In this document: one piece after another, positions 1-9,600 of the stretch | Layout: each line of letters starts with the position of its first letter | Numbering within the stretch: the stretch's first letter is position 1 | Assembly (NCBI RefSeq): GCF_000003605.2 | Contig: NW_003158728.1 | Coordinates: 182,836-204,340, forward strand | DNA length: 21,505 nucleotides | Direction: 5' to 3' | Source of the DNA: Saccoglossus kowalevskii | Taxonomy: Eukaryota; Hemichordata; Enteropneusta; Harrimaniidae | The notes under the pieces: generated by a model | Told to the model about the DNA's origin: nothing | Database searches by the model: none | Seen by the model: only the letters and a program-made list of their open reading frames with translations | Made by a program: the position numbers and the translations under genes

Positions 1-573
1 TATGCAACCACTTCCCCGTTTTATTGTGATTTTGAGAGTATTTAATGATGTCTTCCTCACCCGTCACGCCATGACCCAGTTTCAACCACACGGCCATTTT
101 GTAACACAGTGCGTGACCTTCGGCGTCACCCGACTGACTATATGATCGTTCTGTTCAACTGTTAAGCTAGGATTTATTACCGTTATTATCATTATATTGT
201 CACATGATTTGTTTTACCTTATGTGTAATGTCTTAAGTATCTTTATTGTAATTTGTATATACCAATTCGTATATACCGAGGAAACGACCCCGATTGAAGG
301 TTATGTATTTTGTGACGTCACCAATTCGTGTGTAGGTACGGCTTCTAGATCCATGCCGATAGTTTTCAGAGAGTTTGGCTTTTCATACAATCTAGTAATG
401 ATAGTCCCATACAAGATTGAAACTCCTTAAATGACTTTTTAAGTGTTTATCAGCAGAACAATTTCTTGATTTGGGATTTTTTTTTTATTTTGTGTAACAT
501 TTTTTTTAATTCCTGGTATATATCAAGAATATGATGGCATTGATCAAACTCATATTGCCAACATTAAACTTAC
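1..573 (-). other. SMARCAD1-like intron 9 (partial)
   Basis: Non-coding as far as can be seen. The minus strand was searched for the expected NWLREV-like continuation of the ATPase domain, and only an in-frame-stopped AACTGG near position 75 was found. The first ~350 bases are less AT-rich than the surrounding introns. They include a perfect TGACGTCA palindrome (313-320) and several GTGACG/CGTCAC words, but no conserved coding signal. A 77-codon open frame at 197-430 (+) has no recognisable similarity. Confidence 0.6.
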
Positions 574-673
574 CTATGGTTGACGATGGTACAATTATAA
601 GAAAAGGACCCTTGTCACCTTCTTCAAACAAGTGTGCTAGGAATGCTATAGCTTGAACAGTCTTACCAAGACC
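574..673 (-). CDS. SMARCAD1: SMARCAD1-like exon 9 (Walker A; last exon in window)
   Basis: Acceptor TGCATACAG|GGTCTT; donor ACCATAG|GTAAGT leaves phase 1. Encodes [20 protein letters not shown] and then [13 protein letters not shown]. The ATP-binding GKT is intact (Lys583 and Thr584 by this model). The family expects an Asp-Asn-Trp start in the next exon. The remaining single G fits a split Asp codon, but that exon is not visible in the window. Confidence 0.95.
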
Positions 674-3600
674 CTGTATGCAAATATAGAAAGTATTGGG
701 GTTTAGATACACTGACAATAATGCTTTATCAGCATTAGGTGTGACACAATCATAATCCATACTTGCACAGGAATGGCTATATAGCCCTGCGCAGCTGGGT
801 AACTTGGTTGATTCTGCGTTTATTCGCAAATCATCCGACTTCTCAGAGCCTGATAGCCAGCCACTATTCAAACACACTTGTTTACAACTGTACATCATTC
901 ATTCAGCATCCCAATTTGGTTAGTCAGCAGCATTAACAGGCCCTGGCGAGTCACATGCATCAGTAAGCGTTCTTGGCCAACTGGTTGCTTTGACTTCCCT
1001 CATGTGTGGCATACTGTACTCTTTCAAAGCGCGGAGTTAACCCATTTTTTAGTACACCTAAAGACTGAATTTGAACTAGTGACCTTAACACACATTCATA
1101 CACAACAACCATTAGCTGTGATCGGCCTATTTGAGAAGATCACCAATTTCCCCAACACACAAAGGTTCAAAATAGTTAATATTTTACAATCTATCATACA
1201 AACTTACCATTTCGTCAGCCAGTATACCGTTAACTTCCTGTCTGTGCAAGAGAACCAGCCAATTTAGTCCAACTATCTGATATGGCTTCAAAGAGTAACT
1301 GTCACAGAATAATATTACACAATAGTTAATGCAATGCATCTTATTGTACTTATGAAAATAAGACAGAAGCATACACTGCATCCTCATGAAATAACTTCCA
1401 TACATGTATTGCACACGTCAGGTTGAAACCACATCATTCTGTCATAAGACATCTGCAGGTGTCTTAAAATGAACATTGTGATCTAGTGAGTTAAACAGGA
1501 ACTGTACATACATTCCCAAAGCAGAGAGATTGGGAGACCAAGGTAACCCACCAATATTTACAAGTTTTGAATGCAAGAACACAATTCTAATTTTGAAACT
1601 AAATGAGTAACGTAAAGTCTGTATTAGAAGTTGTGGTTTATATTACAACGGTACAATGCAACATGAATGTGAGAATGCGGCTTCTATTAGAGCATCTACA
1701 TGTACATACACTAGAAATGGTTTTGAATTTTTGAATGAATGGGTGCAACTTTTTTTTAGGGATGCTGCTTCTGATACAGATTTTTCTGTATTATGCATTT
1801 GTTGCAGAATGTATAAATGAAATCATACTTTGCATCTAAAATTTTCGGCTGCTCCACAATCTGGTCATCTGCTGGCTCCACTGGACCACTACCATCATCT
1901 GAATTCCTGGCAATAATTTTTTGCAAACCAGTCGCTATTTTTCGGCACTTGTTCATGAGTCGTTTCACCACTTCTCGTTCATCCAGTATTGTCTTACTGT
2001 CATATACTAAATCAATCGTCAGACCTTTGGTTTCTTCCATACTTTGACACTATGAAAATAAACAAGTAAACAGTATACTATAAAATACTATTTTCGCTGA
2101 AGGAATGATTTTACAATATACCGGTACTGTTTTTTCCCCCTTTGGTTTTTTCTCATACTTTCACTCTGTGAAGGTTTCTCATCAGCATTTTGTAACAAAA
2201 ATTATCCACCTGTCTAATAAGCCCTCTAGCAATGCAGTGTTTCATACATGGGGGAAAAAGATGGCTGTATATTACAAATAATGTAGTGTCAATCATTGAA
2301 TGAATGACATTTTGATTGTAATTATAGTTGTAGCATTTCGGGGTAAAAAGATAACACTGGGAAAAAACAATCTGGTGCGGGTTAAAAAAGTTTCTCCACT
2401 GTCAATAAATTTGAGAAACACTGATATCAGTGTTGCACCGCCAGTATGTATATCATTTATTGCTGTATTGTTGATCTTGCATGATATGAGGGACAACATC
2501 AAAAGTTCAATGTAGGATAAAAAACTTAATTGCTTTAGTTTTTTATCCCCAACCCCCACTGAAACTTAATTGATAAATATTGATTATGGCGCCAGACTAC
2601 ATTCACCATTAAATACAAATTAATAATCAGGACAGTTGTATGGCATAGCAGTTGGTTCTAGGTTCATGCCCTGAAATTGACCTCATTTAACGCAAATATT
2701 TTCACTCGGGCCAAACCATTTTCTCGTCTTGGATGTTTGTTTTTTTCATTTTCTGTTATTTTTTATCTATGATTGGATAGAAAAAACACGAACTACAAAT
2801 ACTCCATGATTTTTTTGACTTCATTAAAAAATAAAATTGTTTTTGTAGGATGGAAACTTTTTGAGGTCAAAACCCCCCACCCCCAAACGAAAGCAAAGTT
2901 TTTTTATCTGACATCAATCTTTTGACGTTGTCCCTAACAGTTTGAGAGTGCCACCATTTGTTGTTGCATATTATTCTCATACCGCCATGTGTTTTGTGTG
3001 TCTGAATAAACCTAGTCCTGCCAATCAACTGGTGTATTTTCTATTTACTTGTACATGTATGACAAATTTATAAATCAATTTATAAAGGATTGAGTTGAAA
3101 AATGGGTTTTCAATTTCATCTCTTAGTATGTTTTATTGATGTTCAGTCAATTTACACCACTTTTCAAATAAATATCCAAAATAAGTTCTTTGCAAATGTC
3201 TTTGAAAGATAAAAGCCCTGGGCTTACTATTATTTTCAGGTAAGAATAACAGGCTGAGGGAAAACTCTAGATGTTTCTTTTTTTATCCTAACAAATATAT
3301 CCCTAACTGAATTTAGATCACAAATTTTACCCCTAAATGTACAACTAATGCATGGCCAGAACACTTAATTATATTAATAACTGTTTCTTTCAAGGTTGTG
3401 TAATGAACAGCCCTCCCTCCCCTCACTCAGCGTAACATAATGAATACCTACCAGCTCATTCCAACCGTCAAATGGACGCATTTCAATAATCTTTTCAGCT
3501 TTTTTCTTGGAACAAAAAGGTACCATCTGTAATTCCTCCAGAGTGGACTCGTTGAAAAATGTCACAATTACTTCTTTACTTTCTAAACAGAAACCTTCTT

Positions 3601-6600
3601 CAACGTAACTGTCTTCGCTATCATAGCCTTCTTCCTCATCATCTCCACCATCTTCAGAATCCTCGCTTTCAGTGCCAGCTGCACCGTTAATATTGCTGCT
3701 ATGATGGGCACCATCTGTTGTGTCCTTACAAGTACCCTGTTTTTTTTTGTCATCAGCATCACTATCGCTATCTTCATCTTTTCCATTCTGATTTTCCTCA
3801 TTTTCTTCATCACTTGAAATCACCACAACAATTCTACGATAACCTTCTTGCTTTGCTGATTTCTTATCCGTTTTGCTTTTTGTAGATTTAGACATTTTCT
3901 GATTATTTTTTGGAGATTCTTCTCTTTCTTTTGCTTTTTTCACTTCAATCTTTTTCTCTTCTTGTGGCTTAGTTTCTACTGAATCATCTAAGAAAAAAAA
4001 AATTAAAAATATTGGAACAAAATCCTGACCAGTTGCCAAACATTTGACCATATATGAGGGAAATGAGAATTAGGTGGCATTTCCAAGATGGGGGACACTT
4101 TAAAACAAACAGCCTGTCGGCTGAGATAGCTCCGCTGTTAGCAATGCACATTTCAATTAAAGAACTGAAGATATCATTAGAAAATGAACAATATGTATAG
4201 TATCAAAGCAATCGGACTTGCTGTTTTTAATAAGAAGTCAAAAATATCACTTTTTCTCAACAATGACAAAACTATTCATCAATCATCATTAGACAATTGA
4301 AGATATCATCATGAAATGAACAAATCTAAGAAAGGCCTACCCAAGGTACATATACACCAAGTATCGAAGCATTCAGGCTTGTAGTTTTCAAGAAGAAGTC
4401 GAAGAAGTCAAAAAAGTAAAACATTGACACGGACGACGCCGGCGGACAATCACTCATATGATAGGCTCCGCTCGACAAAGTCGACAGCAAAGCTAAAAGT
4501 GTTTTACTTGTGTTCTGTGAATCGTACAAAAGCTGTTCAAGAACATGCATAACAATTAAGTTACAACAACAATATTGCAAAGGATGCACTCGGGCAGTGC
4601 ATGGTTGCAACGACTCCCACTACGCATCGGCTGATCCTCTCGTTGTACAGTCTTTGTGCATACTTTTCGACATGATGGCAGTGACTTCATAATACTGTTA
4701 ATGTCGTATACATACCCTCATCTTTTAGCGACAATACGATTGTAGCAGCAGCATCAACAGACCAATCACTGTTTTCTAATATGCGTTCTAAGTCCTACGG
4801 GGAAAAAACAATCAAATACATAAAAGTCTTTTAAACAAAAACTAAATATTGGTGAGGTCGACGTCAAAAATGCACGATGTACAATGCATCATGGATGATG
4901 ACTGCCAAGCTGAGTATTGTTTACTTAAAGAGTTTATGTAGTGAGGCACAATGAATTTGTATAATTCTTTAACATATGTAGTAAAATAAGTCATTAAATA
5001 AAGTCAGTTAGATAATTTGTGTAATATGTATATCGACACCTGACAGATTTTTTTTTTCTTCTGACAATACAAAAATCAATCATGCATTGTGGTTTTTAAT
5101 TCTACTTTAATTCTAACCTAGCTAGTAAGAAATTTCCATGTTCAAAGTTTTCTTGGATGTAGTGGCAAAAAATGTTAGGAGTTGTCATATATATTTAGAA
5201 GAAAAGACCCTTAAAGCACAGGTAGGAAAACACAACAAGTGGGGGGGGGGCTATCATTACAAACCTATTATATGAGGAATGCTCCCCATCTAATGTTGTT
5301 TAAGCTGCATTCAATTCATCAGTCAGAAAAATTCATGTGCAATTGAAGAACGTACTACAAGGTTATTATGAGGATACCACAAAGTATGCATAAATACAGT
5401 AACATAAGGAGTATTGACTGACACATAGCAGAGGCTGATGTGCCCGATACTTTGCAGTATCCATGTAATAATCATATTGTTATATCTCTCCCTAATTCTG
5501 CTTTGTGCGTGTGAAGCCAAGAACTGCATGAGCAGGCTAGTGAAAACTAGTGCGACTTTCTTGCTATGAACATGTTCACTATCTTGAAAACGTTGCATAG
5601 TCATATTTGGAATTAGTATTAGCATTATGGTAGGATGTAGAGCACTACAACATTAACTTACAGAAATACGGAGACAAATGTATAATACTGTAAAATCTGT
5701 ATTAGAAGCTGCAGCTTCTATTAAAAAGGTACAATACAATACAGGGGATGTGGCTTCTATTAGAGCATCGACACATATGAGAAATGGTGAAGTTTTGGTT
5801 CTCAATTGTTAAAAAAGAATGGGTTCGACTTCTATTAGGGATGCGGCTTCTAATACAGATTTTACTTGGTAATACTTCAGGCATTCAAAGACTACAACAA
5901 AAATGCCAATAGAGTGTTTTTTTACTGACCTGCGTGCCTTCATTTGGAAACATATCTTTCAGCTGCTCTATAAGTTTATCTTTATTTTGAGAACCAATCA
6001 ACGTAGCGTCTGAGTCTGTGAAACTATCCTCAAGGGCTAGTGGTTCTTTTCTAGCTCTCTTCTTTGGAGCAATTATCGACTCATTGCTGTATGTTCGCTG
6101 GGTGTCTTGTGAATGCTCGACAGATTCTTGCCTGCTCCGTTTTTTTCTTCCTTCTGAAATGGAATCAACAAAATAATAGAAATTGGTGCCATGTGTTCCC
6201 TCTGCTGTGGCATTATATAAAATGTAATCATGCAACAATCAACAATATAGCGTTGTATATTGTTTTCGGCAGGTAGTAAGTGGGAAATTACTCATGAGCA
6301 GGGACCTACAGTCATAGTAACAAAATATAAGAACAGAATGGGTGACATGGATCAGAAACACACACTCACACTGTTCTTATCTTTTGTTATTATCACTGAG
6401 CATCCTTGTTCCTGGAATACGTCTCACTCGCTATGTGCCATATATATAAACACTATCATGTCTTCCATTGTATTTTGTTGGAAACACAGAGGCAGTCTGT
6501 TAAATAAACGTAATTGGACAGTCTATATTACTTGTATTGCACATTGCACTGTTATTGTGCAGACATCAGCACAACTACTGTAAAATGACTAATTTTCACT

Positions 6601-9600
6601 GGGTTTAAAATTCGCTGGCTTGCCATTTCAGATAATGTGTTCTATGCTAAATTTTACATATTCACTGGGTTTTAATTTAGCACATTTTCCAGTCAGCGAA
6701 ATAAGCAAAATTAAAACCCAGTGAATAACCCTTTTACAGTAGTTTTCTCCTGAAATATAATAATAATCATTAATTTTTTTTGCAGTACATTTAGAAGAAA
6801 ATGCACATATAACTACTGACCACCCAACAATTATGGTTGGGACATGTGAATTTTGATGATAGCATCAAACTATTATTATGGCACTTTCATTAGCAGATTC
6901 AAAAGGAATTGCAGCAAGTCGCAAATTGATATTGTTCATTCCAAATATACATAGAACTTTAATAATAATAGTTGTTGTTCTTACTTGATGATTTAGAATT
7001 TAACACTGCATTTACAGCTTCATCTAATGTATTGGTGGAGTTCACAAACTCTTCTAACTCTTCTTTACTTCGACTGACAAACAGGTTTTGTAAACTTTTT
7101 AATCTTTCTTTCCTATCATCATCGTTGTTCGAACAATAGCCCGATGTGGAGCTGCAAGGTCTGCTATGTGCTTTACCACAGTTATCTTCTTCTGAGGATT
7201 CGTTTTCACTATGCGAAGACATTATCTCAAACACCTGATTGCTAAAACAAACAAAAATAAAATCGTGTTCACATCATGGTGCAAGTCATTTTCAGTTTTA
7301 CTTACTTCAGGTAACTGTAAAAATCTGTACAGAAGCATGAGAGATGCATATCAACAAATTTGGATTTTCCTTATTTACATAAATAATGCTTATCACATTT
7401 TAGTTTTTGTTTTGTTTACATTAGATGCATCTATAATGTTGTGCGAGACAGAAACAGAATCACGTCATTAAACGCAATGATAGCACAGATTAAACACTTT
7501 TCAGGCGTCTTTTTTTTTTCTACTATAAACGGGAAAAGATGTATGACAATAAGGTTATCATGAGAGTACTTGTAAAATATGCATTTGGACTTGTACAAGA
7601 TTCTATTGACTTTGAATACAAATGTGCTCGTCTTTGGAACGTTTTTACTGCGTTTTGCGCATGGTATCACAGGAAAAAGGTCAATATAGTTATACATTTG
7701 CATAACATAATAATAAACTGATTGACTTTCTACTGGGTATTTTTTATTAGGTATCAACTTGTTAGTAGTTGTTTAAAATATTTTGAAATATTTGAGTAAG
7801 TAATGTTAATCTTATTATAAATAAACTGACATGATCTGGACTTGGTCCCATATCTCAACTGACACGTTATAAAACAGGATGCTGAATAAAAAGATATACC
7901 CCCCCACTAAAATAACAGTTTATATGAGAAAATAGTTCCCATTTCGGATTCGCAGTCGAACAAGAATAGTAGGAATTGTATTCCTAACATTAATAGTATG
8001 TTTTTTAGTTTAACATATTGGTCAACCAATATTCCATACACATGTGTTCCAGTGATGTGGAAAAATAGACAACATAAGTTTGAATAGAGATGAACAATTT
8101 AACATCAAATTTATATAATTTTATTTGGTGAAAATACACAACACACATAATGGCAGATAGAAGAACGCAAAACGTGTTGACCACAGAAGTTTGAAAGTCG
8201 CATGGTTATGCCAAATCAAACAGAAGCGCTGAATTATTAGAGGTGCAGAAAATTGTCTTTGATACCTCTGAAGTTCAAACCCTGAATTTACATTATGAAG
8301 TTATGGATCATAACCAATCTGATTACAATAGCATCCTAGTTTTTTTACTGGTATTTTTTAAAGTTTTGATAATCACGAAAGCTCACAAAGCCTACTTTTG
8401 ATCATAACTTACTGTGAATAGGTGATATCAGCTGTGCCAGAGAAATTTCGGGACTCCGGGAGACTGGTTTTAGTTGAGAATAGTGCTTATAAGAGCTCAA
8501 ATGATTTTATATCGCTTAATCCAGGTATATACTGAACAGCTGCCATCCAGTAAAAGCAGACAATGAGTGGAACATGCACATTTGTTTTAGTTTACCAGTA
8601 CCAGCATGATGATAAAACTTATTATTTAAGGTTGATCAATACGGTTTCATCAAATTATGAGGAATTTTTTCGTCCAATATTATGGTGGTGTGTAAAATAA
8701 ACAAATTTAGGGTAAATATTACTTCATATTTGGCTTGGTAATGAAACACAAAAACTTCTATGTGTCCACTTTAAACCATGTATTACTAAATAAAATCACC
8801 ACACCTTTTCATTCTCATTTTACTAATATTTTACAGCATTATTATTAACATTGTATTTTTTTTAATTTTTTTTTAAATGGACTGAAGTGAAACAGCAGTT
8901 GCAACATTACTTGCACAAACAACCATGTAAACAGAAAAAATAGAACTGCATTGATCAGCCTCGCAATTGGATTCTTACTTTGGATTTCTCTTCAATTTTA
9001 GTGGCTTTAATTGTACTTGAGGTGCAGGCCTTTGCTTGTCTTCGTCTTCAGAGCTAGAAATATACTGAATATCACTGGCTGATTCTTTGATAGCTTTTTT
9101 GAACACTGGACTCGAGGATTCTGGTAATTCCGATAATGGAGTCTCTGGAATCACCTGTATATCTGTGAACATTGAGAAAAATGATTCTGTAAATTTGTGT
9201 TCTATTGAAAACATCTTTGTGACAATGAAATGCATTAACATTATTTATCATTTTTATATTGGTACAGTTCCACACATGAAAAGGATGAACTGATCACGGA
9301 CATTAATTCATGAATCAGGTAGCAAAAGTTTTGCATAACACATTTAGTTAATACAGCTTTTGACCCTAACTCCTTCATCCAACAAATGCATGATGTGATT
9401 AGATATTTATGAATATGAAATTGTTTAAATGATCTTGGCTGTGATTTTGTTGTGTTTATCATGAACTGTTGCCCTATTAAAATCACATTAAAGGGTCAAG
9501 CAATTTTTTGAAAAAAAAGTCGCAATACACGATCTGTGCTAAGAAGCACAACAAAACATGCATTTCTGTTAAGTATTGAATAAAGCTGACACCTCTGAAT

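Larger units (their letters stand above)
2050..3451 (-). other. SMARCAD1-like intron 6
   Basis: 1,402 bp, AT-rich. It holds a fragment of the TTTTCGC repeat (about 2089-2112) and a large inverted-repeat structure with arms near 2490-2558 and 2872-2935. The remainder is homopolymer-rich, with runs of T and of C (about 2865-2885). No coding signal was seen. Confidence 0.65.
4795..5929 (-). other. SMARCAD1-like intron 4
   Basis: 1,135 bp. It contains a run of ten G (5241-5250), one copy of a 67-bp dispersed repeat (5368-5434) and the second ~176-bp terminal-inverted-repeat element (5690-5865). Confidence 0.65.

Noticed and set aside
197-430. 77-codon plus-strand ORF with a hydrophobic N-terminus
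   Set aside because: It lies in a SMARCAD1-like intron, with no recognisable similarity; hydrophobicity is expected from T-rich DNA.
1-573. Next SMARCAD1-like exon (expected DNWLREV-like start)
   Set aside because: The only AACTGG on the minus strand meets an in-frame stop within four codons and lacks a fitting acceptor, so the exon is outside the window.
3374-3451. Continuation of the exon 6 frame to 3374
   Set aside because: It passes the GTAGGT donor and loses all similarity; splicing to 2049 restores exact family spacing.
8260-8300. tRNA-like B box (GTTCAAACC)
   Set aside because: No A box at a proper distance and no acceptor or anticodon stem can be drawn.
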